A stretch of DNA of 43,456 nt from Sphaeroforma sirkka (GCA_001586965.3 LUCW03001573.1:72501-115956); one strand, 5' to 3'. Shown: positions 28,052 to 40,399, counted from the first letter of the stretch. Made by a program: numbers and translations. The notes: a model not told the origin generated them from the letters alone.

Positions 28052-29571
28052 TCAAGACTCATGTTGTACTCTATGTCGTTTAGTATTTGGTCCAGTAACC
28101 ATTTCCGATGTAGGCGCCTTACGTTTATTATTTGGTAAGGTAATAGCCAAAGGCTGTTCTTCATTAGTAAGTAAGTTTGAACAATTTTCTGCACTGTTGG
28201 TAAGCAGATCAGAAAGTTTAGTCACGTAGGAAGTAGGTGGCAAATAGGGAATTTCAGATCCGTCAGGGTTTGTAGTCACCTGAGGAAACCCTTTTCGTTT
28301 ATCTCGTGTGTTCTTATGTAAACGCTTATTCCATTTCTTATTAAAGATACGAAGAAAGTCGCGAGATTCACGAAATGCATCGGAGGTTAGCCAAGCTACT
28401 GTCCCATCCATGAAACGGGTCTTGTAGTAAGTGTAACCGTCTTCGGATGTTTTGTCAATTATATCTTTGACTTGTGACTCCATAACTGGTACATCAGAAT
28501 CAAATGAGCGAGCGAATGAGAGTTCGGAGGTAGGGATACGGTGAGTGCCTAGATTGGTTGCGCTAGTACCATCAATGTTATTCACTTCGTAAGTATCACT
28601 CTTCTCATCATGGTAGGAAATAACAAAAGGTCCTATCGTCTTAGAAGAGAGTTCGGTAACGTTGGCGTTTCGATTTATAATGTTAACGTAATCGCCGACT
28701 TTGAACTGAACAATGTTCTTAGTGTTATTCCATCGGTCATACGCTTTAAGTAGGACACGATTCTTGTGCTCGAGTAAACAGGGGTAAACAACGTTCTGCA
28801 TATGCTCAATCTTTTGTAGCCACGGGGTAACGTGTTTCTCGGGCGCAGTTTTATCAAACGTTGCTTGTAATTCATTATAGCGGCCAAAGAAATAGTGAAA
28901 CGGATGTGTTCCAGTTTGAGGATTCATGCAGTTATTCATTTGAGTCTGAACCCATTTCAAATGATAAGGCCACATATCCTCAACGTCGTCTAGTGCGGTA
29001 CGCAAGAGTTTCTTAAGTTCTCTATGACGTGTCTCATTTGCACCCTGCGTTTGAGGTTTGTAAGGAACACCACGCCTATGGGTCATGTCTGATACGAGTA
29101 TAAGTGCCTCCATTACGTCGGTACAAAACTCACTACCGTTATCAGAACATAGTACTCGGGGGAAACCGAAGTCATTAAAGACGTGACAGCAGAGCGTTTG
29201 TTCGGTATTGCATAAAGCAAGTTATAGCCCAAAGCCACACATAAGAAATGAGAGATATATACATCGCCAGTATACTTGAATCGCGGGAGTTTAACCAAAT
29301 CTACTATGGCTCGGCGCATCGGTTGGTCTTCTGTCACACTTTTTAGGGGTGCCCAACCGTAGCGCTTGATCTGGTTCTTTTCACAATCAGTACAGCGTCG
29401 GTATACTTCACGTATGATTTCTTTCAGCGCCGGGTGATCAAGCCCTGCACGAATAGCCATTTTATAAGTATGCTCATATGCTTGATGCATTAAATTATGT
29501 ATAATTTTAACTTTACTTTCGAGCTCCTCTAAGTCAGTCAGATTCTGCGTAACGCTGGCTAGATGAACCAT
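28052..29571 (-). pseudogene. element B integrase with chromodomain-like tail
   Basis: Same integrase as in copy A, on the opposite strand: H/C zinc-binding region (HQAYEHTYKM, CTDCEKNQ), the GVPYKPQTQGANETRHRE core end, FKVGDYVNI beta region, and the VKDIIDKTSEDGYTYYKTRF tail. The final basic and Asn-rich segment ends close to the polypurine tract. Confidence 0.87.
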
Positions 29572-30017
29572 AGTCCTGTTGGAAAGGGCAACCTCAGTAT
29601 CAGGAGGGGTAGACTCTGAGATACATAATTGACAACATTGGATTGTTGAAGTATCTTCTTCAGTTGTTTTGCAACTCCTGGCTGTTCTTTAAGCAGCGCT
29701 TTAATTAGTTGAGTGCGAGCTTCAGGTTCTCTTAGAGTTTTGAGTCTTTGATCCATGGCCTTAGCTAGTTCCATGTTTTTTACGATCTAATGCCGTTTCA
29801 ATCGGCATTACCTCGACTGCAATCTTGTTGGGTGCATGTGTTGTACGAGTCTTGAGCTTTTGTTCAAACTCTTTAGACTCCTCTAGTTTAGCTAAGAATT
29901 CGGTTGAGGGTTTCCACTTAGTGGTACCTGCAGGACCGATGCGACAAACAATGGTGTGTTTCCAAGGCGTCTTCTTAATAGAATAGGATCCCTGATACAA
30001 GAACGTGTCGGTTCCAC

Positions 30018-30300
30018 GGTCGACATAGACAGGCTCGTCTTGTATTATATTAATTAAATCAAGTATCCATGGGTCGTAGTTACGTAAGGGACAACACAGC
30101 GTAATGGTAGATTTAGTAATATTAACATAATTTAACAACTGTGCGATAAGTTGACAAGGTGGGTTAGCCCATGCATTATGCTTTGATAAGTCAAGCTGAA
30201 ATGCATCACCTTTAGGATGAGTCAACGACCTATATTCAGAAACCTGTTTGTTATGTTCTGCGGCGAACATATCAACAGTAAATGGACCCCATCGTGATTG
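30018..30300 (-). pseudogene. element B adenine-methyltransferase-like domain
   Basis: Between RNase H and integrase, B reads WGPFTVDMFAAEHNKQ, then NAWANPPCQLIAQLLNYV and TITLCCPLRNYDPWILDL. This is the pattern of the phage-type N6-adenine methyltransferase-like module known from DIRS retroelements (VDLFAS..N.QLPRF, ANPP, VAP.WP.QPW). The NPP motif lies at 30,157-30,165. Whether it ever methylated DNA is unknown. It could instead be a structural relic. Confidence 0.7.
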
Positions 30301-30329
30301 AGCGAGGTTAAACCATTTCTTATTTAGCA

Positions 30330-31790
30330 TCCAATCGGTTGCTAATAACTCCTTGACTGTTTTCTGGTAGTCGGGCACAAGTCGAGAGAGCATGTCAGGA
30401 AGATGGTTATGTATTCCTGGTATGTGTGTTATATCAAAAGCGAACTTGGCAATAATGTCATGCCAGCGGCTCACCAACTGTGAATCAGGGTTCATATCTT
30501 TTAAGTATGTTAGTGACTTTTGATCACAGGCGACAGTAAAGTAACTTCCATAAAGGTAGTCTTTAAACTGTCTTAGCGCAGTAACTATAGCAAGGAGCTC
30601 TTGTTTAACGGTAGGGTAATTCCGTTGACTCTTATTATAACTCTTGCTAAATAATTGTATGTAGCGCGGTTTACCATTTATCGGTTAGTAAAGCACTCCA
30701 CCTACCGCTCGATGTGAAGCGTCGGTTGCTACTTGAATGGGACACCATCCACAGGGTACTGCATGATGGGTGCGTCCATTACTTTACTTTTGACTAGTTT
30801 AAATGCATAATCACATTCTTTAGTCCAAAGCTTTCCCAAAGGTCCTTTGTGCAGCCGTAGGTGACTGAAAGGCTTTAAGTAATGAGAAAGATGCGGTACA
30901 GAATCCGAGAAGAAGTTAACAAACCCACACACAGAGTTCACATCTCTTCCAGTAATTGGTGTTGATAAATCCAACAGAAACTGTTTCTTGCCAGCATCGA
31001 TTTCTACCCCTGCTGCAGATACTTTGTAGCCAAGTAAGTGTATAGTATCTTTAGCAAAAGAACACTTGTCTTCGTTAATCTTAAGTTTAGCATGATTAAG
31101 TCGCTTTAAGACTTCTTTAACGAGTTTAGCATGTTCATGTGCTGTCTTTGTAAAGATAACTATATCATCTAAATAGACTGATACGTTATACGACAGGTCC
31201 GCAAATAGTTACATCATAACTTGTTGGAAGAAAGAAGGTAACATGTGTAAGCCTTCAGGTGCACCTTTAAACTGGTACTTCTTACCTTGCCAAGTAAAGG
31301 AAAAGTATTTCCTATGAGTCTATCTTGGTAAAGATAGTCGCACCTCCATTTTGCGTAGTATCTCGCTTATCTTAGGTAAGGGAAAACTATGTTGCGGAAT
31401 TAGTTTGTTGATTGGCGACAGGTCTAGTACTACTCTTGTTTTACTAAACGTTCCATCAGATTTATATCGATCGACCGCTAAGAGAGCTAAGTTAACTGGG
31501 GTTGCATCATAATTGATTTCAATTAGACCCTGTTTTAACCAATCTTCGATTTGGGTTTTGACAACGTCTTTGTGTCTCCAACTCACGTAGTTATGTGAAG
31601 GACACTTTAACTTAGAGAAGTCGACGTTTGTTAAGTCAAGTCTAACGTACCCATTAGAGAACTTAAACATACACCAGTCAGTTATTGCAATCTTCCTGTT
31701 TTGTATAATTAAGTCCATAATTATATCGGTGAAGTGCGGAATCATATCCTTTGCTTCACCTTCCGGAGGTTTAGGTATCTTTAACATGTT
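30330..31790 (-). pseudogene. element B reverse transcriptase and RNase H
   Basis: Gypsy-type reverse transcriptase and RNase H fossil. The fingers region reads WLKQGLIEINYDATPVNLAL and TRVVLDLSPINKLIPQHSFP. The thumb/connection region reads DVNSVCGFVNFFSDSVPHLS and GPLGKLWTKECDYAFKLVK. RNase H ends with SRWHDIIAKFAFDITHIPG and NHLPDMLSRL. Several interruptions. Confidence 0.87.
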
Positions 31791-31793
31791 ATC

Positions 31794-31797
31794 ATCT
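31794..31797 (+). repeat. target-site duplication of E, left copy (ATCT)
   Basis: ATCT directly before the 5' LTR of E matches ATCT directly after its 3' LTR (40,647-40,650). Four-base duplications occur in some gypsy lineages. Confidence 0.75.
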
Positions 31798-32044
31798 TGT
31801 GGTCAGAATACAAGTACTTATATTTATTTGATTATTTTAGGTTTATTACAAGTTTTACAGTTTATCAGAATAATCTGATAAACTGGGTTTTAGGGTTTTG
31901 CTGGTTTTACAGCACATGACTAATGACTCATTTAAGAGTCAGTCATTTTAGGATTACTGTTTATAATTACTAATAAATGAACAACGTCCCCTCCCTGAGG
32001 AGGGAGAACGTTGAGATACAGTTATCTCGCGTATACTTACTACA
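31798..32044 (+). repeat. 5' LTR of element E
   Basis: 247-bp LTR from TGTGGTCAG to CTTACTACA. It contains a self-complementary TTTATCAGA-ATAA-TCTGATAAA segment and TCCCTCCCTGAGGAGGGAGA, either of which could form a hairpin in the transcript. A T-run follows the LTR, with no evident tRNA primer site. Confidence 0.95.
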
Positions 32045-33320
32045 TTTTTTTAACTTACCATAGAAGTTGTTAGTTTATTAGTAATTACAGAGAAAGCTAC
32101 AGAATATGAATTAGTCAGTAGCTGGCACATATTTTTTTGTTATAAGTATAACAATTGAAAGACAATGCGAACAGAGAATGTCGCATCAAATTGAACGATT
32201 TAGATTATCCGAACGATTTAGATTGAATTGACCGATTTAGATTGGATTAACGACGTGTGGACGACGAGGATGAAGAAAGAATCTACTAATACGAGTGAAC
32301 CCGAAGAGCGAACATTCCAATCAAGCAGAACATTAACCAGGGTCAACAAGGAAAGTCTCACGACGATCAAATGACGAAATCAGACAATCAGTCAGAATCC
32401 ACAGATAAGTAGTCATGTGTGAGTACAGGTAGGAAGGTTGTTTTCAGTGTGAGACAAGTACAAATCGTATTGCAAGCTAATGAGCTTAAATTGTATTTAA
32501 GAAGTTGTTAGAAGAAAGTTCTTTAGGATCCACAGTAGGGTAGTAGAGATGGGAGATGTACATGGTTAGTACCGACTCGGTTAGTACGATGACGCAAAAG
32601 AATCAGCGACATACTAGATTATTTTACAAAAGTTTTCAGAATGGGATATTAGGAAGCATACAGAGACACAAGTAAGCACCTGTGAGTTATTAGGAGCATA
32701 TAAGGGTGGGGGCGCACATAACACGAACGATGCAAGTAAATACAAGGTTAAATTGTGGAAATGATATGCGAACACACTCAAATCACTAGAACTTCCAGAT
32801 AAATCAGGTCAACGGAGAGGATCAACAGTATGCACAGAAGGTGTGGTTGACGGCAGCTTAGTTTAGGAGTGCAGTAACGAGCAATCGTTCTTAGATCAAG
32901 AAGCATATTCCAACAACCGCAACAGCACACGACAAGGACATCACGGGTAAGAAGAGTAAAGAGGAGCGATGAGGGAAGTTCCCAACAGGGTCCTGCGAAT
33001 AGGCCGTCATTAGGCCGGAGTAAGAGCTGGCGAGGAGTAGAACAAGAAGTGGCTCCGACTAATGAGGCACTCAACCATATGTTATTGTGGGATGACGAGT
33101 AAGACAGCTGGTAGTGTTAGAGTAGATAGACTATCCACACTACTTATGTAAGTGTAAGAAATAAAACAGTCACGAGGGAACCCACGAGTTCCTCGGAGAT
33201 CGATGTCGAGACGTTATGTGTTTGAAGGATGAAATTTAATAGAAAATGGATATTTATATTCAGTACTCTATCAGTTCATTCGCACACATTTCTAGTTCTC
33301 CATTGACAAACAACTCACCA
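32045..33320 (+). other. leader region of element E
   Basis: About 1.3 kb between the 5' LTR and the gag-like frames, without a supported gene. A CGATTTAGATT motif recurs three times near 32,198-32,245. A long leader of this kind normally holds packaging and dimerisation signals, but none can be identified by eye. Confidence 0.6.
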
Positions 33321-33358
33321 ACCATGTCCTACCCCGCCAAAGTCGTAGACAGCAACTC

Positions 33359-35235
33359 TTGAATCCTGAGCGCCGCAAGGAAGATGATATCGACCGACGT
33401 GGAACTAAACGTCGTCAGTCCCATACGGAACGCTCCGCTCCGCACTCAGGTCAGGCTCTGGAGGGGCAACAACAGACACATCTTGGGGCTCCACACATTA
33501 TATCCGCGGACGACAAGCAGCCACCAACAGCAAACAAAAATGGACCTGCACAATCTGACGAGGATGTCATATTCGAGGGTGAGACCAAGGAAGTACCCGA
33601 CCTGCGTGCGGACAGTAGTCAGACTTTTATTGGTGAACAGGTAGCCAGTGAAGGGCTGTCCCCTCGTTCGTCTCGGGATACTCCAGGGGCCTTATTTCCC
33701 AGTAATGACCCACCACGCCTCCCACCTAACAAGCGGAAGCGTCACCGGAACCGTACCAACAACAAGGAAACGGCACGGGAACAATCGTCAGCTCAGAAAC
33801 TCACGGAGCTGATGACACAACAGCAGTCTCTCTTTGAAAAATACGAACAGAGGTTACAGCGCATAAACGCCGGACGAACTACAATAGGGCCGGCCGCTAA
33901 GGAGAGTTCTTCTGACGCACACGAACGGGTACAGGCAGTACCAGAGGACGAAGACAACCCTACCTTCCGAATTCAAGGATGTGAGCGTCCGTTTTATGGA
34001 CTCGGGTACAAATCACCAGGGTCAGAGGACAGTTCAACCAAGGAGGATGATACTCTGTCTGCCAGTGAGAACACACCAACTTTTCAAGAGTTCGCACATG
34101 AACAAGTATTAGCCAGACAGAATCCTCAAGGTAAAGAGGCGGTGAAGAATAGACAGGACCGATTAAGTACGAACCTGCGCCAACAACAGCAACGTCAGTG
34201 GGGCGAGAAAGAAGCGCCCAGTGAATATGTACAGAGACACCTAAACGACAAGAGAAGGAGACAACAGTGCCTCCGCCCACACCGGCTAGTATCGAGAAAA
34301 GGCGACAAGCGCTACACGCACGGATACTACATTTAAGTGACGAACTATGCCAAGCAATCGAGGAGAATAACACGGCTCGAGCTGAAGCTCTTCGGGGCGT
34401 GATTGAGACACTTCGAGCTACATTAGAGTCCCGACCGGTAGAGAAGCGTCCCGTACCTTCACCACGTACGTGGCCTGATTGGCCGTCGAACAGATACTAC
34501 CTACATGATATTATGGAACGGGACACAAGAGGGGCTCTCCTCGAGGCGTTCGAGAACGCACAAATCGCAGGGCTGGACGAGAGTTGGAACCTTACATGGT
34601 TTCATAAGGTACTATCTTACTTCAAGGCGGAGAAGTCAACGCTGGACTACATCCGCGACAACTCTGAACGGTTGAAGACATGCACACCTCAGCTACAGAT
34701 CGAACAGATCTGTTCGCACGAAACACAAGCCACTGTCGATCCCGCGTTTCGCAAGTTAGCCAAGGGCCAAAGTCGGAACATGCACACTCCTCTTATGGAA
34801 CAAATGACACAGCTCATGGAGAACCACAGGAGGGCACGTGAACGGTGCCAGACAGATGCCGACTTCCAACAGAATTTAGTGAACCACTGCATTGTACAAC
34901 TGTTAGAAGAAGCTCTCAACGGCCGTACGTATGAACGTACTCTACAGTTGCATCCCAAATGGCAACTGATGGAGACACACGAGCTTATACAGCTGTTGAG
35001 CCCTGACATTCAGGATGCACAGCAACGTACGACAGCACGTTTCCAGGGTCGCAACAACCGTGAGGGCCCGACGACCAATGGAAGTCGCGACCACACCAAT
35101 AGCCCCCCCAACCTACAGACGAGTAGACGACAAACGCAGAATTGGACTCAACGGCCCCAACCTACGGTACCAACGACTTGTGCGGGGTGCCAGTGTGGTA
35201 AAAGTCCCCTTAAACCACTATCAGTGTGGAGTTAG
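33359..35235 (+). pseudogene. element E gag-like region
   Basis: Two overlapping frames by position encode gag. The first is hydrophilic, with a basic PPNKRKRHRNRTNNK stretch and Gln-rich coiled-coil-like segments. The second has a helical pattern (HARILHLSDELCQAIEENN; LLEEALNGRTYERTLQLHP) like a capsid domain, and ends near CAGCQCGK, a poor zinc-knuckle-like Cys cluster. No family name can be given with certainty. The role is inferred from order before protease. Confidence 0.6.
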
Positions 35236-35744
35236 AATTAATTTACAATTAATTCACACGAGGTGAATTATTTGTAGACCACGTAGACAATCAAATATAA
35301 GAATAAATACACCGCACTGAGCCTCAAGGAGACTCAGTAGGTTTTAGTATCGTATTTTGATGTGTTTACTACACCAGGCACAGGCGCCACCAGGTGGTAG
35401 GCACATCCCACGGTGTCATCATTTCAGGGCGTCGCAAGCGGTGAGCTCGGAGGGTCGGGCAAGGCTATACGACAACAACCGTCCTTTGAGGGACGTACAA
35501 TCGGTACACAGACCGTCCACAACGTCAACCGCAGGACAGGGGCAGAATACATCCCAGACTAGAGACGTAGTCACAATACGTCCGACGCCTCAAGTACAGG
35601 TGAATGCGATTACACAGGACGAAGACTTGGCTCCACCATCGGAAGCTACAGAGATTCATATCAACACGATCCTTTACGAAGACTTCGAGCACATGACGTC
35701 AACACCAAACCACACCTATGACACGTGGGAGTCGGTAGCCGATC

Positions 35745-36188
35745 ATGCATGAAGAGGTGAGGGTGTCTGAGTCGGATAGGAGCTTCATATTTGTTACCAC
35801 GATTGGAGCAGTGATGGCAATACAAGACCCATTGCTGACGTCAGACAACCGAGTCTATATTCAAGTACAAATCAACGGACGTACGTTCAAAGCCTTGATA
35901 GACACGGGAGCAAATAGAAGTTGTATCTCACAGACATCCGCAGACCTCCTTGGCCGACCAATAACTCCGGCACCACCTGGGTCATTTATATATTTAGCTG
36001 ACAAGGCGGTGCGAACTCCTCGACTGGGGACGACGGAAGTGGTACCTATAAGGTACGGTACCAGAATTATCGACGGTTCATTAGAATTGATGAACTTGCC
36101 GACGGGTATAGATGTTATAGTGGGGCAAGATATGTTGAAAGGCTTGGGCCTATACATAGGCGGTATCAATCGCCACTTGCACCAATAG
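35745..36188 (+). pseudogene. element E protease
   Basis: Retropepsin-type aspartic protease fossil. VQINGRTFKALIDTGANRSC carries the DTGA active-site motif (35,901-35,912), and GIDVIVGQDMLKGLGL matches the ILG-type second motif. Length is about that of a normal retropepsin. Confidence 0.87.
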
Positions 36189-36274
36189 ACCCCACAGAAC
36201 TAGAAGAGCTCCTCGAACCCATACCACGCCGACAGGCACCTAACACGACGGAACCCGTCGATGTACGCGAACGG

Positions 36275-37686
36275 TTGGCACAGGATTTGGAAGCCAATGC
36301 GAAAATTGCCGACAACGCGCGCTGTCGTCTGGAAGGGAGTGAGGTAACCATCCCAGTAACCCATGAACAAGCGTTGCAGATGCGGCGATCGGCGCGTAAC
36401 TTCGTATCCGATCGATGGCTCCCCTATGTGGATGAACAAGTGAAGAAGTGGTTGACGGATTTGGTGATCACGAAACGAACGACACCAACGACTGTTAATC
36501 TTCCTCTCCTTGCGGTACCGACATTCGATGCGGAAGGCAACGTCAAGAAGGTACGCGTGTGTTTAGACATGCGTGCCGTTAACGCGCTTATTCCTGGTGA
36601 CCAGTTCCTGATCCCCAAGGTCAACGAACTCATATCTCGCCTCAAGAGTAAGAAGTACTACACGACGCTGGACATATCGGCTGCATACCACAGGCTGCCC
36701 ATCCATCCAGACTCACAATACTTATTTAGTTTTACACACGAACGTTATCAGTACTCGTTCACATCAGCACCGTTCGGTCTTCATGTACTCACGCAGCAGT
36801 TCCAACGTACCTTGAGTACAATACTTGATGGCTTACCGGTTCACCACTATATCGATGACATAGTTATCGCCAGTGACGGTTATGACGAACACGTTAGGAC
36901 GGTGCAGAAGGTGATACAACGCTTAACATACCACAGTTTTAAGCTTAACCCTGCCAAGTGCCACTTCGCTATCTCCGAAGTCATGATCCTAGGGAAGAAA
37001 GTATCGGCACAAGGCATTGACATTGACCATGAAAAGCAGGCCAAGCTGATCGACTGGCCCCACACCACTACGATACAAAGATATAGCCTCGGCGTTGGGT
37101 TTAGCAAATTACCTCCACGAACATCTGCCTAATTTCGCGAACACGGTTGCACCCTTGCGCGAATTTTGCAAACTCAAACCAAAGGAGTTGATAGGTGATC
37201 GTTGGGAGGAGAGACATGCACAGGCGTGGCAGGCAATGAAGGACGCAGTGGTGAATGCTGTGGCGTTACACTTTCCGGTCGACGGCATTCCTCTGAACTT
37301 GGAAACCGACGCTAGCGATTACGGTTTAGGGGAGCGCTATTCAATGGGTCAACGGTAAGAAACATTACTTAATGTTCTTTAGTAAGACTCTGAACCATGC
37401 GCAACAGAACTACGCCACACCTATGAAGGAGTTACTGGCATTGGTATATGGACTGACACATTTCAGGGAATACTTGGATGGGCAACGGTTTGCGGTCTTC
37501 ACGGACCACAAGGCCCTTGTGTATATGAACACACAGCTCAAGCTTAATCCGATGCTTCAGAGATGGCATCATATCATCGCGCCATTCAACTTTACCATAT
37601 CGCATATACCAGGAGAGACAAATGTGCTCCCGGACATGTTAAGTAGAGTACACGAGGGACAGCGGAGCAGGACGAACTCGAAATAA
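36275..37686 (+). pseudogene. element E reverse transcriptase and RNase H
   Basis: Gypsy-type reverse transcriptase. KKVRVCLDMRAVNALIPGDQ, TTLDISAAYHRLPIHPDSQ and FTSAPFGLHVLTQQFQRTLS are the usual blocks, and HHYIDDIVIAS contains the catalytic Y-I-D-D (36,848-36,859). RNase H follows with LNLETDASDYGLG, TDHKALVYMNTQ and ISHIPGETNVLPDMLSR. Confidence 0.92.
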
Positions 37687-38045
37687 TGTATACAGACTGC
37701 TGGCAGTTATTCCCTAGTTACTTTGAACAAGCGCAACAACACTTTGGACCGAATGACATAGATGTATTTGCGGACCCAACCAACGCTCAGCTTCCTCGGT
37801 TCTGGACGAAGGATGATGGGGAAGGAGCGTTTGCCCACGACTGGTCGATAGTCGATGGATGGATGAACCCGCCTTGGGAACAGATACACAGGATGTTACG
37901 CAAGATACGAGCCGACGGCGCACGGGCCACAGTATGTCTACCATGGGTACCAAGAGCACCATGGTTCGACCTGTTCAAGCAGTTATTGCAGACAGAACCG
38001 GTGCTGGTACCACGGACACCACACACGTTCCTCAAGTACGCTAAG
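37686..38045 (+). pseudogene. element E adenine-methyltransferase-like domain
   Basis: Directly after RNase H, E reads NDIDVFADPTNAQLPRFWTK, then DGWMNPPWEQIHRMLRKIRA and RATVCLPWVPRAPWFDLFKQ. This closely follows the methyltransferase-like module of DIRS elements. NPPW (37,866-37,877) fits the [DNS]PP[YFW] catalytic motif of N6-adenine methyltransferases. The same module sits at the same place in element B, in a diverged form. Activity is not shown by sequence. Confidence 0.72.
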
Positions 38046-38052
38046 TACGCAT

Positions 38053-39223
38053 GTGGAAGAAGACACCATGGGGTCATACCGCGTAGTAGCACGGGTGGGT
38101 CCTCCCAATGGATTCAAACTGGACCCGCTGTTTTCACAGCGACTTGGTTTTGCAGAACCAAAGCATACAAAATATGTCATGTGCTTAGACACAGCGCGAG
38201 AAATCTCAGTGGCACTGGCAGATGCAGAGGGTCAACCGGCGTTTGCACAAGCGAGTCCGGCGGAGAAACAGCGTCGTACGCAACTCACGCAAGCGCAACA
38301 CGAACAAGGACATCATGGGGCGGCGGACACAGTCCAACAACTTCGTCAGAACGGTCACATTTGGCCAGGGGCACTTGAGTTAGCCACAGAAGTTAAGCGG
38401 CAATGTGGCACATGTTTGGGACAGGACACACTTCGTAAAGGTTTCCACCCGATGATTAGCATCGATGCACGCTACCCGTGGGACCATATTCAAGGGGACT
38501 ACATCCCGATGCCACTGGAGTCAGACGCAAGAACAATTATATTCTTCACGTCTTAGACACATCGCCACAGGCTATTCTATCCTTTTTTCCACAGAACGGA
38601 CAAGACAAAGGAAACCACGACACAGACACTCATAGAGATTTTTTTGGCGAACATGGTTTCCCCGTAAAATCCAAACAGACATGGGGAAGGAGTTCACCAA
38701 CAAGTTAGTGGAGCTTCTGGTCCAGGAAGTGGGGATGCTACATAAGGTGTCTCCACCATATCGACCCCAAGTGCTGGGCGCGGCAGAACGACGTCACAAG
38801 GAGATTACACGTTCTATTCGACAATGCTGTGAGGCAGTTCCCCTTCGATGGGACGAACGCCTTCCGTTTACGATGCTATACCAGAACCTTCGGATATCCC
38901 GTCGCCATAAGAGTGCACCGTTTAGCGTGTACTTTGGCCGCCGCCATGTTCCGTTCGCCGATTTCACGGACGAGTTACCGGATTCTCAGCCGATGACGAA
39001 TGACACCTGGGCACAACGATTAGACCAGTTACAGGACACTATATTGCCGACCCTCCACCACATTACCAAGAAGTATACAGGCAAGCGTACGACGACATTT
39101 GACCGCCTGCATGCTCACGACTTGGTACATTTCGACGAAGGAGATGTGGTCATGGTACGATCAGAAGGCCGAACAACGAAGGCTATGCGGCCATTGTTTG
39201 GACCATATGTAGTCAAAAACTAG
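38053..39223 (+). pseudogene. element E integrase
   Basis: Retroviral-type integrase. The zinc-binding HHCC region reads HEQGHHGAADTVQQLRQNGH followed by WPGALELA and CGTCLGQDTLRKGF. The core ends with SPPYRPQVLGAAERRHKEIT, which contains the third acidic residue. A C-terminal beta region (FDEGDVVMVRSEGRT) follows. Confidence 0.87.
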
Positions 39224-39359
39224 ACACGGCCAACGCTACGAGTTAGCGAACAAGGATGGTTCCGCCCCACCAGAATTCAAGACCAAACCGGTACGGGTGG
39301 AACTCCTCCGTTTAGTGCATAGACGCACAGACCCACCAATTAACGAAGACTTATGGACC

Positions 39360-39557
39360 GAAGGAGGGGTTGAGTTTCGCCATATTATCACACATCGTAC
39401 GAATGATGAGACGGGGAAATTAGAATACCTGGTGAGATGGCGAGAAGGCGAACCAACGTGGGAAACAGCAGAAGCTTTTGATGATGCCAACGATATCGCG
39501 GCCTACCACAAAGCTTCGCAGACACGGACACGTAAGCGCCAACGTGCACAGTTCTAA
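39360..39557 (+). pseudogene. element E chromodomain
   Basis: EFRHIITHRTNDETGKLEYL then VRWREGEPTWETAEAF matches the chromodomain pattern (E-x-I-L-x-H-R ... Y-L-V-R-W-x-G ... T-W-E). It marks E as a chromovirus, the gypsy branch that carries a chromodomain at the end of integrase. Confidence 0.88.
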
Positions 39558-39589
39558 TACTTTATCTTCAATATATCTTTGTTCTCGGA

Positions 39590-39925
39590 TATCGAGCTCA
39601 AGCTCTGGGCATAAACCAGCAACTCTAGCTCCCGAGTATAAACCAGCCACTCGAGCTCTTGAGTATAAAAAAGCAGCGACTCTAGCTCCCGAGTATAAAC
39701 CAGCGACTCTAGCTCCCGAGTATAAACCAGCAACTCTAGCTCCCGAGTATAAACCAGCCACTCGAGCTCTTGAGTATAAAAAGCAGCGACTCTAGCTCCC
39801 GAGTATAAACCAGCCACTCGAGCTCGCGAGAATTAACGGTTAGCACTCGAGCTCGCGAGGAAAATCGTCAGCGGCTCAAGCTCGCGAGGTTAAATGAGCC
39901 ACTCTTGCTTCGGAGTATAACACAG
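39590..39925 (+). repeat. 27-bp tandem array in E 3' region
   Basis: About twelve units of GAGTATAAACCAGC(C/G/A) plus ACTC(T/G)AGCTC(C/T)(C/T), length 27-30 bp. Many contain CTCGAG or GAGCTCGCGAG palindromes. It lies between the chromodomain and the 3' LTR. Confidence 0.88.
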
Positions 39926-40122
39926 CGAAATCAATTAAACAACTCCTTGGGCATTGTTTTGAAACAGCGGGTTAATGGTTTGCACGGTTTCTGCCACTGG
40001 CAGTTTTTCTCCGACACAAATACAGTCCTATATTGTACTTGCCAAACTCCTATATGCTGACACAGATGAACAGTAGCTTCAAGAATTCAAACACGACGGG
40101 TCGCTCGAGACGTACACATCGG

Positions 40123-40325
40123 GTCCTCTAGCTCTCTGAGGTAAAATGCCAGCACAATGCTCTAGCTCTCTGAGGATAAATGCCAGCACAATGCTCTAGC
40201 TCTCGAGGATAAATGCCAGCACAATGCTCTAGCTCTCGAGGATAAATGCCAGCACAATGCTCTAGCTCTCGAGGATAAATGCCAGCACAATGCTCTAGCT
40301 CTCGAGGATAATGCCAGCACATAAG
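40123..40325 (+). repeat. 33-bp tandem array in E 3' region
   Basis: Six units of GCTCTAGCTCTCGAGGATAA plus ATGCCAGCACAAT, very uniform. It shares CTCTAGCTCxCGAGxATAAA and CCAGC with the 27-bp array upstream, so both arrays derive from one ancestral motif. Confidence 0.9.
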
Positions 40326-40387
40326 GTACTATGCTATTCTTATCATCTCTGAAACTGGCACACTGCTTTGTTCAGTGCTTCAGTTCA

Positions 40388-40399
40388 GGGGGGGGGGGT
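40388..40399 (+). other. polypurine tract of element E
   Basis: A run of G residues ends immediately before the 3' LTR start TGTGGTCAG, as expected for the plus-strand primer. Confidence 0.8.
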
